Shown here one piece after another: positions 43,501 to 51,928 of a stretch of 52,774 nt of DNA. This DNA comes from Brevinematales bacterium (GTDB lineage: Bacteria > Spirochaetota > Brevinematia > Brevinematales > GWF1-51-8). Position 1 is the stretch's first letter. Each line of letters starts with the position of its first letter. The notes under the pieces are model-generated. The model saw nothing but the letters and a program-made list of their open reading frames with translations, searched no databases and was not told the origin of the DNA. Location of the stretch: contig JABLXV010000015.1 in NCBI GenBank assembly GCA_013177895.1, positions 1 through 52,774 of the forward strand. The letters are read 5' to 3'. Both the position numbers and the translations under genes were made by a program.

Positions 43501-46471
43501 TAGCCGAAGGGAATACGATAACCGAATCCCCGCTATCCATGACGCCGTTTCGGTTCAAATCCTCGCTCTGGACAACCCCGTCGCCCTCACCCAGTCTACC
43601 CCGGCCGACATGGGTATCGACCGACGACTTGACGGCAAAATTGTTGAAATCGTACCCCGCCTGCGCGCGGTCGAGCTCGCTGTCGAACACTCCGTCGCCG
43701 TCGGAATCCTCGTTGGGCTGGCCTACCGCGATATATACTTCGACTTCCTGACTGCCTATCTCCTCGAACACCCCGTCTCCGTCATCGTCGCTCTGAACCA
43801 GCGCCCAGAATACGAGCGAATTATAGATACTGAAATCCAAACCCGACGGCCCCGCGAAGTTCATCGACGCCCCTACCCAGCTTCCTGATGTAAAATCGTA
43901 GTCGAAGATGAGCGAGCTCTGCAGAACTTTCGGGTAATCTACCGGATCGAGATGGCCTCCGAGCGCGAGATACGGACCGGGTTTTTCGGAGTAGGCCTTT
44001 ATTCTTTCGCCGTCCAGCGAGGAGGAGTAATTCAGCAGACTGAAACTCCCGTCGAGATAATAGCTCCGGTAATCTTTATAGAGAAGGTTTCCCCTGTTAT
44101 TATATGCGACGCCCGGTAAATTCGTGCTCGGCGCGGCGAGAATCCACAATGTCTCGTTTTCCATCACCCTGAATGTCTCGCCGAGGCTCTCGAAATCATC
44201 GATCAGGGCGTATCCGACAGTATTGACGTCCTTCGACGAGATGGCATACTCGCCCTTAAACGTAAAAGCGAAGTCGTCATTCAATCCGAACACCTTGCCG
44301 ATATCGAGAGTCCCGTCCACATCGGCGATAACCGTGCCCGACGGAGCCCCGTAGACAGCAGGCGCGTTGCCCGGAGTCCGTTGCCCGATACCGTAAACCA
44401 CCGTACTGCCGAGATTGATAATTTTCGACGGTTTCCAGTCGAGGCGCGCCGCGATGTCGAATTTTTGCGACCCGTAGAAAAACGGACGGTATTCGTAGTA
44501 CACTTCAATCGTATCGTTCTCATTGATCGACGACGGATTATAAAAAACAAGTTCCCCGAGTATGTCGACTACAATATAAGTGCTCGGCGGTACTTCCGTA
44601 CCGTTAACCAGAACTTTCACGGTACCGGGAACTATATTCATATCGAGCTGATAATTCTTCACTTCGACGTTGAAAATGACCTGCATCGAATAAGTCGAAT
44701 CCGCTATCGCGGAAGGATCGACCGTGTTGGTATATACTTTACCTGTATCGTCCGGGAACGGATGCGCGTTGAAGAATTTTATCATTCCGGTGATCGTATT
44801 GACCTCATAGTCCGACGCGTCGAACTGAACGTCGGCGAGTTTGGATTTATCGGCGGTGTAATAGACCTTCAGGGAGAATCCGCGCGTCGGATCGAATTTT
44901 TTCTGCCCGAGCGAGTAATAACCGCAGTGCAGATAAGGGGAGAAATTCCAGCTCGATCTCCAGAGATACAGAAATTTATCTCCGTTATTCGCATCCGTGC
45001 CTATCTCGGTGTTCGTGTTGGTCGTAAAGAACAATCCGCCGTGGGTATACTTAATCACAAGATTATTATTTCGATCCTGAGAGCCCTTCAACTGAAACTC
45101 GCCGGTACCGTAGTTCATATAAAAATCGCTGCCTTCGATCAGGCGGATATAATATAACCCGTCTATCTCGCGGTCGGCGATATTTGTCTGGGCGGTCATC
45201 GTCAGCACTTCCACACTCCCCTGATCCAAACCCTGATCGGGCAGGATAAAGTACTGCCTCTTTCGATACGAAAAGTCGATGATATCCAGCGTAGTCACGC
45301 TCTTATTCCCGACAAATTTCTTATACCCCTTACTGCTCTTCGTGAGACTGAGAATGGTTTGCAGGGTAAAATCGCTTTTTTCCAATACCACCTTAACCCC
45401 GTAACTGTCCTGACTGGAACCGCTATAGCTGATATAATGACTGCTCGCGGGGATTGTCAACGATATATTTCCCGCTTTGAGCTCGCGGAGGATACTGGTG
45501 TCGGTTTTCAGCGCCTTATAGGAGATTTCATAGACATTATCGGGGTTCATCGAATCCTGACTGATATTGACCTCGATTCTCTCGCCGAACTTACCGATTA
45601 CATTCACGCGCATCGTCTGATTGATGGTAAATCCGGGGGATATCCCGGGAATGGGCAGCGAGAAATTCTCGTCCTTCGTCGTCCATCCGTAACCCATTTT
45701 CAGCTGAATCCACCCCTGAATGAGTATCTTGGTATCCCATTGCTCGAAGCCGATGGCAAGGTGACTGCTTTCTTCCTGAGTGAATTTTATCCCGCCGAAT
45801 TTCTGCTTCGTGATATAACGGTCGAATGTCTCATCGGAGAAGCCTGTGAGCTCATCATCGGAGATAAGCCCGTCGCCATTCTGCCACTCCGCTTTTTTCT
45901 TCCACTTCGGGGTCGTATCTTCCTTCCATTCACCGATACTGACCCCCCACATGGACGCGGGCCATAGCAGTTCGACAAGGGAATTATTCAACTCTTCCCA
46001 TGACAGTTCCCTGAAAAAATTATACAGCGAGGGATAGGAATCCGAGAACGAGTATTGCAGAAACACGTTGGTGGCGATATAATTCGTGACAACATTCGTT
46101 ACAGGCTTGTTAAACACATCCAGCGTGATTTCATTACTGATAATTCTATTCGAAACGGTCACAAAATTGGAAATCGGGGTGTTGATGATGCTTGGCAGCG
46201 GCTTAATATTATAATTAGTAAAGATATAAGAGTTTGTCAGCATTTTGCCGTTTTCCGCGGCGTTGGTATAATAATTCGTATATACCCGAATATTGGTAAT
46301 CAGATAGGGCAAAATTTCCGGGATCGCAGGGGTCAGATTAGTCATTTCATTAGTGGATAGAATATTTGTCGAAGGTATAACAACAATATTCGTATCTTGT
46401 GGAAAAACCATGGATAACGCAATAAATAAAGACGCAGTAGTTATATAAAAAGCGTGGATGACCTTGGTCAA
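40508..46471 (-). CDS. Giant SprA-like outer-membrane protein
   Basis: A ~1987-residue exported protein. An N-terminal signal segment (AFYITTASLFIALSMVFPQD) is followed by a Thr/Asn-rich stretch and then a very long beta-rich body ending in an aromatic barrel-like C-terminus (LNLWLDLQIKI). Internal text resembles SprA, the outer-membrane channel of the type IX secretion system and related spirochaete surface proteins: GTEVPPSTYIVVDILGELVF, SQKFDIAARLDWKPSKIINL and ALIDDFESLGETFRVMENET. Acidic calcium-type loops (D-x-D-G-D-G) occur near residues ~200, ~896, ~925 and ~975. The start is the TTG at 46471, six bases after GGAG; a TTG at 46477 is too close to it. Role in a secretion or surface structure is inferred. 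Confidence 0.7.
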   Translation of the reverse strand: MTKVIHAFYITTASLFIALSMVFPQDTNIVVIPSTNILSTNEMTNLTPAIPEILPYLITNIRVYTNYYTNAAENGKMLTNSYIFTNYNIKPLPSIINTPISNFVTVSNRIISNEITLDVFNKPVTNVVTNYIATNVFLQYSFSDSYPSLYNFFRELSWEELNNSLVELLWPASMWGVSIGEWKEDTTPKWKKKAEWQNGDGLISDDELTGFSDETFDRYITKQKFGGIKFTQEESSHLAIGFEQWDTKILIQGWIQLKMGYGWTTKDENFSLPIPGISPGFTINQTMRVNVIGKFGERIEVNISQDSMNPDNVYEISYKALKTDTSILRELKAGNISLTIPASSHYISYSGSSQDSYGVKVVLEKSDFTLQTILSLTKSSKGYKKFVGNKSVTTLDIIDFSYRKRQYFILPDQGLDQGSVEVLTMTAQTNIADREIDGLYYIRLIEGSDFYMNYGTGEFQLKGSQDRNNNLVIKYTHGGLFFTTNTNTEIGTDANNGDKFLYLWRSSWNFSPYLHCGYYSLGQKKFDPTRGFSLKVYYTADKSKLADVQFDASDYEVNTITGMIKFFNAHPFPDDTGKVYTNTVDPSAIADSTYSMQVIFNVEVKNYQLDMNIVPGTVKVLVNGTEVPPSTYIVVDILGELVFYNPSSINENDTIEVYYEYRPFFYGSQKFDIAARLDWKPSKIINLGSTVVYGIGQRTPGNAPAVYGAPSGTVIADVDGTLDIGKVFGLNDDFAFTFKGEYAISSKDVNTVGYALIDDFESLGETFRVMENETLWILAAPSTNLPGVAYNNRGNLLYKDYRSYYLDGSFSLLNYSSSLDGERIKAYSEKPGPYLALGGHLDPVDYPKVLQSSLIFDYDFTSGSWVGASMNFAGPSGLDFSIYNSLVFWALVQSDDDGDGVFEEIGSQEVEVYIAVGQPNEDSDGDGVFDSELDRAQAGYDFNNFAVKSSVDTHVGRGRLGEGDGVVQSEDLNRNGVMDSGDSVIVFPSAIGITDISNATVVQGAWRKFTINLKSLSQEQLAILGHASAITIYIKQKNGVKGRIIFDTIEFKQLKWNQMKIDGVPTEFSQVLLGEPVSVYNNVQYADNRFYQWNSDDTAAQEREKVFDKLHGPPDTYSEANQRNEAAFAINYSLSNTIINTNTIPATGGKMGTFIKNQSYSSDITPYKYLKFYIYIPDKDENGLVYKSGSDTYTNEAFVFMIGNSEQSYYKWMLPLDRLSRDTWHEITVNVFESLRLDVDGVKFTGNEYPTIIGYPNLKDVNHYEVGVEVTSTNEPYNHGTVWVNEMYVTMDEALFGTGAYINPRFEYKKPILKIGDTEIIGPVLLNSTYENRSLNFISSVGGSGQSMNDNFNISLNSSFFKELKYSISYNRNYQSTDTNEINLPLYLQWNSASEKFNLSITYNENKKYIPSVVHNYTESFDNRVSHSLISLTNDYILGIADGQFANTFSLTYRQNIPISSKFTVSPEFSIQDSSYLVDKSNYTNESVKDFLTNANVYAMKNLKKSLTTSMRVTFWEFALSGSYIKTQEKYDKIANEIGYRTELEKLKETTFFERYFDRIESIAQGFYFEEEDLDKQRSDAIVANFSGAIMKNAAEKAVGFLINDSFAKDTSGFGYNSSGVLTARTDKYILKNLWTLNIFPKALIFDTVNFEFTRVLEMSYNGIGAEVLYEDALSALGQVYYVQPVHYSALILGQNGRINALELVKNFSESSYNSLSKLDDKFKIELIIPRLEGFWRIFIPQRYGFYSLLTTQRNLSSYFQSLDNKFDTTFKFFLSEFTKSSPFKLGDMNTTFSYQNIVNYNERKMTDKVQLNTYEQLWLSQEVDLKLGYVFTFSSVSYIKTQEDFEPAYGFPSQVPASSPASIWEHSVDVSINWVIKGLKDLKIWFITLNLRDSKLVNRDQLKFATQAIEYDGNSFVRYDQKLFELSFTHSTEYTFSELLTGRFILTTVVNQYVEISPAIGLGDKKMTYFDPGFGLNLWLDLQIKI

Positions 46472-46507
46472 GCTCAACTCCTTAGGCCTGAAAAAAGTAC
46501 TTGTTAG

Positions 46508-46516
46508 AGTATATCA
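46508..46516 (-). promoter_or_regulatory. Extended -10 promoter for the giant outer-membrane gene
   Basis: On the minus strand TGATATACT (extended -10: TGn plus TATACT), 37 bases before the TTG at 46471. No good -35 is seen; its place is occupied by the EF-G terminator region. Confidence 0.4.
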
Positions 46517-46527
46517 CAGAATAAGAA

Positions 46528-46559
46528 ATAAATAAAGCAGGGCGGTAGAAACCGCCCTG
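46528..46559 (-). terminator. Terminator after the EF-G-like gene
   Basis: A 9-bp stem CAGGGCGGT (46538-46546) with ACCGCCCTG (46551-46559), a 4-base loop, then CTTTATTTATTT on the minus strand, 5 bases after the stop. The same AGGGCGGT/ACCGCCCT stem is used at 31963-31983. Confidence 0.88.
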
Positions 46560-46564
46560 TTATT

Positions 46565-48667
46565 TTATACTTTTTTGCTCTCTTCTTCCGCTTTCATCTC
46601 TTCGGCTTGTTTCTTTGCCTTATCGTACTCGTATTCGGGCAGGAAATCATAATGGGAGATTTCCATTTCAAAACGTCCGCGGCCGCTCGTGATACTGTTC
46701 AGGATAGGAGAATAGACAAGCAATTCGCTATATGGGGCTTCCACGCTGATGACGGTCGTATCTTCGGAGATTTTCTCCATACCGTGAACCTTACCCCTGC
46801 GCGTCCCGATATCGTTCATCACAGCCCCGATATCGTCTTCGTTCACAAATACCTTCGCTCTCGCGATAGGTTCGAGTATCACGGGCTTCGCCGTCAGGAA
46901 CGCTTCCTTCATCGCGTGAGACGCCGCGATCCTGAACGCCATATCAGACGAATCGACGTCATGGTAGGAACCGTCGAATAAGGTAACCTTTACGTCAACC
47001 AGGGGATATCCCGCGACAGGCCCCGTCTCGCAGGCTTCCATCGCGCCCCTTTCTACCGCGGGGAAATAGTTTTTAGGGACAGCTCCCCCGAACACATCCT
47101 CGGTAAACTGGAAGCCCTCGTCCCGGGCGAGCGGTTCGACGCGGAGATAAACTTCCCCGTACTGCCCATGCCCGCCGGACTGCTTTTTATGCTTATACTG
47201 TGCCTCGGTTTTCTGGCTGAGCGCTTCTTTATAGGCAACACGAGGCGGGCGTGTTTCAAAAATCAACCCGTGCTTGTGCTTGATAGTATCAAATATGATT
47301 CTCGCCTGGGTCTCGCCGATACACGAAACGACCATTTCCTTAGTGATATCGTTGAATTCTTTCTTGAAGGTTACATCTTCCTCGGAAACCGCCGCGAATA
47401 CCTCAGAGAGTTTGTCCTCGGATTTCCGGTCGTTCGAATGGATAGCGACAAAGTAGGAAGATTTCGGGAGACGTACTTCCTCTAAAAGCAGCGTTTTATG
47501 GGGCTCGGAAACCGTATTCCCGGTATGCAGGGAATCGATTTTTGTAAATACGGCGATATCGCCCGCTTCCAGCTTCTCCGCTTCCTTGAACTGCTTCCCG
47601 TTAACCATAAAAAGATGAGCGACCTTTTCTTTGGTACGCGCGTTAACATTGATAATTTCATCGCCTGGCTTGATCACTCCAGAACGTATCCGGCAATAGG
47701 AAATCTTTCCGGCAAACGGATCGATGCGTGTCTTGAAAATAAATCCGCAGAACGGTTCGTTCATATCGGGATGCCGTTTTATCTGCTCGCCGGGATGATC
47801 CGGTGATTCTCCGATAATCTCACCGATATAGAGCGGAGACGGGAGGAACGATATGACCGTATCAAGCAGTGTCGGGATACCGAGGGTATTGATGGCAGAC
47901 CCGCAGAGTATCGGGATAACCTTATTATTCATCGTGCAGCTTTTTAACCCGGTTTCCACTTCATCCGGCGATAGTTCTTCACCGTTCAGGTATTTCTCGA
48001 TCAGGGTATCGTCGGTCTCGGCAACTGCGTCAAAAAGTATTTCCTTATACTGTGCTACTCTATCATTCATTTCAGGGGGTATCGGAGCTTCGGTAATTTT
48101 GCTTCCCTCGAAATAATAGGCTTTCATCTTCACCATGTCGACTATGCCCTTGAAGTCCTTTCCCGATCCGATAGGAAGCTGGATAGGTATAACCGGCTTG
48201 CGGAATTTTGCCTTCAACGAATCCGCCAATGTGAAAAATTCCGCGCCCTCGGCGTCCATTTTATTTATAAAAACAAGACGTGCGATTTTGTAATCGTCCG
48301 CGAAATGCCAGTCTTTCTCGGTATCAATGGTGATTCCCTCGGTAGCGCTGACGACGAATACGATGCCTTCCGTGACACGGAACGCGCTGCGGACGTCGCT
48401 GACTAAATCGGGGATACCGGGAGTATCCAGAATATTTACTTTAATGCCCTTCCATTCGGTATATGCAAGCGATGTACGAAGGGACATCTTCTTTGAAATT
48501 TCTTCCTCGTCAAAATCCATTACTGTGTTTCCGCGGTCGACGCTTCCCATTTCTTTGATAACGCCGGATGAGAACAGCATCGATTCGGCGAGCGTGGTCT
48601 TACCCACATTCGGCGCCCCGGAGATAGAAATATTACGGATCATTTTGGGTTCATAAATTTTACCCAT
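46565..48667 (-). CDS. EF-G-like translational GTPase
   Basis: A 700-residue paralog of elongation factor G. The GTPase domain has an altered P-loop, GAPNVGKTT, where canonical EF-G reads G-H-[IV]-D-x-G-K-T-T; ILDTPGIPD (G3) and FINKMDAEG (G4) are normal. The opening ISGAPNVGKTTLAESMLFSS and RGNTVMDFDEEEISKKMSLR matches the EF-G-like class (FusA2 type), not the housekeeping factor. Domains II-V follow, including HGQYGEVYLRVEPL in domain IV and RRGKVHGME in domain V. Its role is uncertain; relatives act in ribosome rescue, recycling or stress. A good promoter and an AGGGAGG site precede the ATG. Divergent from recX. Confidence 0.9.
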   Translation of the reverse strand: MGKIYEPKMIRNISISGAPNVGKTTLAESMLFSSGVIKEMGSVDRGNTVMDFDEEEISKKMSLRTSLAYTEWKGIKVNILDTPGIPDLVSDVRSAFRVTEGIVFVVSATEGITIDTEKDWHFADDYKIARLVFINKMDAEGAEFFTLADSLKAKFRKPVIPIQLPIGSGKDFKGIVDMVKMKAYYFEGSKITEAPIPPEMNDRVAQYKEILFDAVAETDDTLIEKYLNGEELSPDEVETGLKSCTMNNKVIPILCGSAINTLGIPTLLDTVISFLPSPLYIGEIIGESPDHPGEQIKRHPDMNEPFCGFIFKTRIDPFAGKISYCRIRSGVIKPGDEIINVNARTKEKVAHLFMVNGKQFKEAEKLEAGDIAVFTKIDSLHTGNTVSEPHKTLLLEEVRLPKSSYFVAIHSNDRKSEDKLSEVFAAVSEEDVTFKKEFNDITKEMVVSCIGETQARIIFDTIKHKHGLIFETRPPRVAYKEALSQKTEAQYKHKKQSGGHGQYGEVYLRVEPLARDEGFQFTEDVFGGAVPKNYFPAVERGAMEACETGPVAGYPLVDVKVTLFDGSYHDVDSSDMAFRIAASHAMKEAFLTAKPVILEPIARAKVFVNEDDIGAVMNDIGTRRGKVHGMEKISEDTTVISVEAPYSELLVYSPILNSITSGRGRFEMEISHYDFLPEYEYDKAKKQAEEMKAEEESKKV

Positions 48668-48696
48668 AATTAGCCTCCCTATTTCAAAGTGTTTTT

Positions 48697-48725
48697 ATCA
48701 TATCACTAATTTCCTTTTTTGTGAA
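48697..48725 (-). promoter_or_regulatory. Promoter for the EF-G-like gene
   Basis: On the minus strand TTCACA (48720-48725), 17-base spacer and TATGAT (48697-48702), 30 bases before the ATG at 48667. Confidence 0.65.
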
Positions 48726-48801
48726 GTAATATTTTATTTGTTGACCCGTTTTTTTGTCCCTCATTATATTAATGTTTTGTATATGATAATATGCTGTTTT
48801 T

Positions 48802-48830
48802 TTTACAAATTTTTAAATTCACGATATACT
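48802..48830 (+). promoter_or_regulatory. Promoter for recX
   Basis: TTTACA (48802-48807), a 17-base spacer and TATACT (48825-48830), 23 bases before the ATG. Divergent from the EF-G-like promoter. Confidence 0.65.
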
Positions 48831-48852
48831 CTTCATATTTCACGAGGCGTCT

Positions 48853-49350
48853 ATGAAACCTGGGGTGGAAGCAACAATCAAGCGGATCGAGCGTTTCCTG
48901 AAATTTCGGCCCAGAACCGAAAAAGAAATCCGTTTCAAGCTGAAGGGACTGAAAGTACCCCAAAGCGATATTGACGAATCAATAATATTTCTGGATTCAG
49001 AGGGTTATATTAACGATACCGCATTCGGGTATGATTGGGCGGAAAGCAGGATACGTTCCAGAAAAATCGGCAGGAACAAGCTAAAAAATGAGTTGAAAAT
49101 TAAAGGGATTTCCTCTGAAGTAATCGAAGATATCCTCCGCTCTGCTTATACCGAGAACGACGAGACTGAATTGGCGGTCGAGTTTATCGGGCGGAAATTT
49201 CGAAGCGGATACAGCAGGGACGATTTCCCGCGAATGAAGGCGATGCTTTCCCGTAACGGGTACTCATTTACTATCATCGATCAGGTCATCGGAAGATTAA
49301 AAACACTACTGGACGAGGGAGAACACTACGGAGAAGACAATGGAAGTTAG
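48853..49350 (+). CDS. recX: RecX family regulatory protein
   Basis: A 165-residue all-helical protein. RecX binds RecA filaments and limits recombination. The family signature is at the N-terminus: FLKFRPRTEKEIRFKLK corresponds to L-x-x-R-x-x-[ST]-x-x-E-[LI]-x-x-K-L. IIFLDSEGYINDTAFGYDWA corresponds to L-x-x-x-G-[YL]-[IL]-[ND]-D-x-x-[FY]-A. IGRNKLKNELKIKGIS matches the 'G-x-x-x-[LI]-x-x-E-L-x-x-K-G-I' repeat. Length is standard. recA is not in the window; the gene overlaps the downstream GH13 gene by 11 bases. Confidence 0.92.
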   Translation: MKPGVEATIKRIERFLKFRPRTEKEIRFKLKGLKVPQSDIDESIIFLDSEGYINDTAFGYDWAESRIRSRKIGRNKLKNELKIKGISSEVIEDILRSAYTENDETELAVEFIGRKFRSGYSRDDFPRMKAMLSRNGYSFTIIDQVIGRLKTLLDEGEHYGEDNGS

Positions 49351-50950
49351 ACTGGAGGGTCTTTGGGCTCTCGCGCTCGATGAAAATAATCTAGGTGAAA
49401 AAGAGGAGTGGTTTATCCCGGGTAATTATCCGCGGGAAACTGTCGATTACCGCTCTCCGGCATTCCTTTTCGACGTACCGTTTAAGGATAAAAAACGCGG
49501 ATGGATTAAAAAGGATTTCGATTTCACGAAACACGCAAAAACCCTCGTCTATCTGATTTTTTTCGGCGTTGACGAATGCAAGGTATGGCTGAACGGAGAG
49601 TTCGCGGGACGTCTTTATAATACCGCGGGTAAGCAGGTGCTGGAAGTATCCAAACTGATTTCCGATAAAAACACCCTTGTACTCAAATTCGAACGCGTTC
49701 AGCCCGAAACATTAGGTATCTGGAAGTATGTGTACGTGATCGAGGACGCCCCTATTCCCGCGCTATCGAAAAAAATCATTAACCACACACCGAAATGGCT
49801 GGATCAGGTGGTCCTGTACAGCATATTCATCAGGAATTTTACCCCGGAGGGAACATTCAACGGGGTGACCGAGAAACTCCCCCAGCTAAAATCGATGGGA
49901 GTGAATACGATATGGCTTCTTCCGATCCATCCGGTTGGACTGAAGGAACGTAAGGGAACGCTGGGCTCCCCGTATGCGATCAAGGACTATTACGCGGTCA
50001 ATCCCGAGTTCGGCACGAAGGAAGATTTTAAGCGGCTGGTGGATACCGCGCATTCGATGGATATCCGAGTTATCATCGATTTGGTAATCAATCATACGTC
50101 CCCCGATTCGGTAATGAAGGACGTCGATCCCAAATTCTATAAACACCATACCGAACAGCGGAATGTCGCTTGGGGATGGACCGACGTGCTGGAATTGGAT
50201 TACAGCTATGCCCCGACGAGAAAATATATTACCGAGATGATGGAGTACTGGATCAGGGAGTTCAATATCGACGGCTACCGCTGCGATGTGGCGTTCCTGG
50301 TGCCGCTCGATTTCTGGCAGTCCGCTATTACGCGCATCCGTGCGCTGAAAAAGAATATCTTCATGCTTGCTGAAGCGGACAATCCCGAACTCTATCCCGT
50401 GGGATTCGACCTCACCTATGACTGGAACCTGATGCTTACCCTGCGGCGGATTAACCGAGGGTTCTATCCGTTTTATGAAATCCTCGAGTATGTCCAGACC
50501 CAGTATCAGTACTATCCCCAATACGCGCGCCGGATGATTTTCCTTGAAAACCACGATACTCCGCGCGCTACGGAAACATTTACGCCCGATTTTCTTGTAC
50601 CCTTCAATGTACTGAAATTTATCCTGCCGGGTATCCCGCTGATATATAACGGCGAAGAAGCGGGTATAAAAAATACTCCCAGCCTTTTCGACCGCGACCC
50701 GATCGACTGGTCGACAAAGAACGCCGCTTTGCTGGAATTCTATAAGGAAATCATCAAGGTAAAAAAATCTTACCCCAGCCTGAACTACCATTTCGCGGAC
50801 GGGTTTGATTTTTCATACGACCACTCCAGCGTAAAAATCCACCGTTTCGATTCGGAGAAATTTCTCGAGATCGTTTTTGAAAATCCCGCTCTGAATTCGT
50901 TTTTCGTTTCTAACGGGAAGATTCGGAAAACGTTCCAGAATATTTTATAA
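49340..50950 (+). CDS. Cytoplasmic GH13 enzyme with N-terminal beta-sandwich
   Basis: A 536-residue glycoside hydrolase of the alpha-amylase superfamily without a signal peptide. Residues ~1-140 form a jelly-roll like the sugar-binding domain of GH2 enzymes (RGWIKKDFDF...VDECKVWLNGEFAGRLYN...NTLVLKFERV), an unusual N-terminal partner for GH13. The catalytic barrel starts at about residue 155 (DQVVLYSIFIRNFTPEGTF). IIDLVINHTS is region I; nucleophile Asp316 is in GYRCDVAF, Glu345 in LAEADNPE and Asp406 in FLENHDTPR. The family Arg two residues before the nucleophile (R-x-D) is present as R-C-D. It probably acts on alpha-glucans or maltodextrins inside the cell. Overlaps recX by 11 bases. Confidence 0.92.
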   Translation: MEVRLEGLWALALDENNLGEKEEWFIPGNYPRETVDYRSPAFLFDVPFKDKKRGWIKKDFDFTKHAKTLVYLIFFGVDECKVWLNGEFAGRLYNTAGKQVLEVSKLISDKNTLVLKFERVQPETLGIWKYVYVIEDAPIPALSKKIINHTPKWLDQVVLYSIFIRNFTPEGTFNGVTEKLPQLKSMGVNTIWLLPIHPVGLKERKGTLGSPYAIKDYYAVNPEFGTKEDFKRLVDTAHSMDIRVIIDLVINHTSPDSVMKDVDPKFYKHHTEQRNVAWGWTDVLELDYSYAPTRKYITEMMEYWIREFNIDGYRCDVAFLVPLDFWQSAITRIRALKKNIFMLAEADNPELYPVGFDLTYDWNLMLTLRRINRGFYPFYEILEYVQTQYQYYPQYARRMIFLENHDTPRATETFTPDFLVPFNVLKFILPGIPLIYNGEEAGIKNTPSLFDRDPIDWSTKNAALLEFYKEIIKVKKSYPSLNYHFADGFDFSYDHSSVKIHRFDSEKFLEIVFENPALNSFFVSNGKIRKTFQNIL

Positions 50951-50967
50951 ACTAAGCCCCTGCCGAA

Positions 50968-50997
50968 TTATCGGTATTTCCCGATAACTTTACTTTT
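50968..50997 (+). terminator. Possible weak terminator after the GH13 gene
   Basis: Stem TTATCGG (50968-50974) with CCGATAA (50981-50987) followed by CTTTACTTTT, 18 bases after the stop. The stem is short and A/T-rich. Confidence 0.4.
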
Positions 50998-51017
50998 AAC
51001 AGTTTATTCATTATAAT
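50989..51017 (+). promoter_or_regulatory. Promoter for the split transketolase
   Basis: TTTACT (50989-50994), 17-base spacer and TATAAT (51012-51017), 35 bases before the chosen ATG. Confidence 0.6.
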
Positions 51018-51052
51018 CTTAGCCTGAATTTTTAAAAACCGGAGCGATGGCA

Positions 51053-51928
51053 ATGGATGAGCAAAAGCGGAAAGAGTTCGAAAAAGAACTGACCACCCTT
51101 CGCAGGGATATACTTCTCATGCTCTATGAGGCAAAAAGCGGCCATCCGGGCGGCTCCCTCTCCGCGATAGACGTCATCGCATACTTGTTCCTGAACGTGA
51201 TGAAATACGACCCCGCGAACCCGATGTGGGATGAGCGCGACCGTTTCATACTCTCGAAAGGTCACGCCGCTCCCGCGTTATATGTCATCCTCGCCCGTGT
51301 AGGCTACTTCTCCCCGAAACTGCTGAAAACCCTGCGCAAGCTCGGCAGCCCGTTACAGGGTCACCCTGACAGCCGCAAGCTGCCCGGCGTGGAATCATCC
51401 ACCGGATCGCTCGGTCAGGGTATTTCCATAGCGGGTGGTATCGCGCTCGCGGGTAAAACGGATAACAAGCCGTATAACGTATATACTATGCTCGGCGACG
51501 GAGAAATCCAGGAGGGGCAGGTCTGGGAAGCGATGATGGCGGCCGCCCAGTTCAAGCTCGACAACTTCTGCGTCATTATCGATAATAACGGTCTCCAGAT
51601 CGACGGGCCGGTTTCGCTCGTGATGAACGTCGACCCTATCGCCGATAAGCTACGCGCGTTCAATTTCGCTACTATGGAAATAGACGGGCATAACCCCGAC
51701 GAGATAGAAAAAGCGATGGAGTTCTTCAAATCCAATAAAGGAAAAGGCGTACCTACCGGAATAGTGTCGCATACCATCAAAGGAAAATGCATCTCGTTCA
51801 TGGAGAATAAGGCTTCATGGCACGGCGTCGCGCCCACGCTGGAAGAACTCGAAAAAGCGCTGGACGAGCTCGGGTGTATCGAATCATTGGAGGATTGGCT
51901 TTCGGAGGGAATCGCATGGGAAAGGTAG
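51053..51928 (+). CDS. Transketolase, N-terminal subunit
   Basis: A 291-residue thiamine-diphosphate-binding half of a two-gene transketolase, an enzyme of the pentose phosphate pathway that moves two-carbon units between sugar phosphates. AKSGHPGGSLSAIDVIAYLF and RFILSKGHAAPALYVIL are the N-terminal transketolase motifs, and MLGDGEIQEGQVWEA with IIDNNGLQIDG is the G-D-G...N thiamine diphosphate-magnesium site. The start is the ATG at 51053, 8 bases after GGAG; an ATG at 51047 is only 2 bases after it. It overlaps the C-terminal subunit gene by 13 bases. Confidence 0.95.
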   Translation: MDEQKRKEFEKELTTLRRDILLMLYEAKSGHPGGSLSAIDVIAYLFLNVMKYDPANPMWDERDRFILSKGHAAPALYVILARVGYFSPKLLKTLRKLGSPLQGHPDSRKLPGVESSTGSLGQGISIAGGIALAGKTDNKPYNVYTMLGDGEIQEGQVWEAMMAAAQFKLDNFCVIIDNNGLQIDGPVSLVMNVDPIADKLRAFNFATMEIDGHNPDEIEKAMEFFKSNKGKGVPTGIVSHTIKGKCISFMENKASWHGVAPTLEELEKALDELGCIESLEDWLSEGIAWER

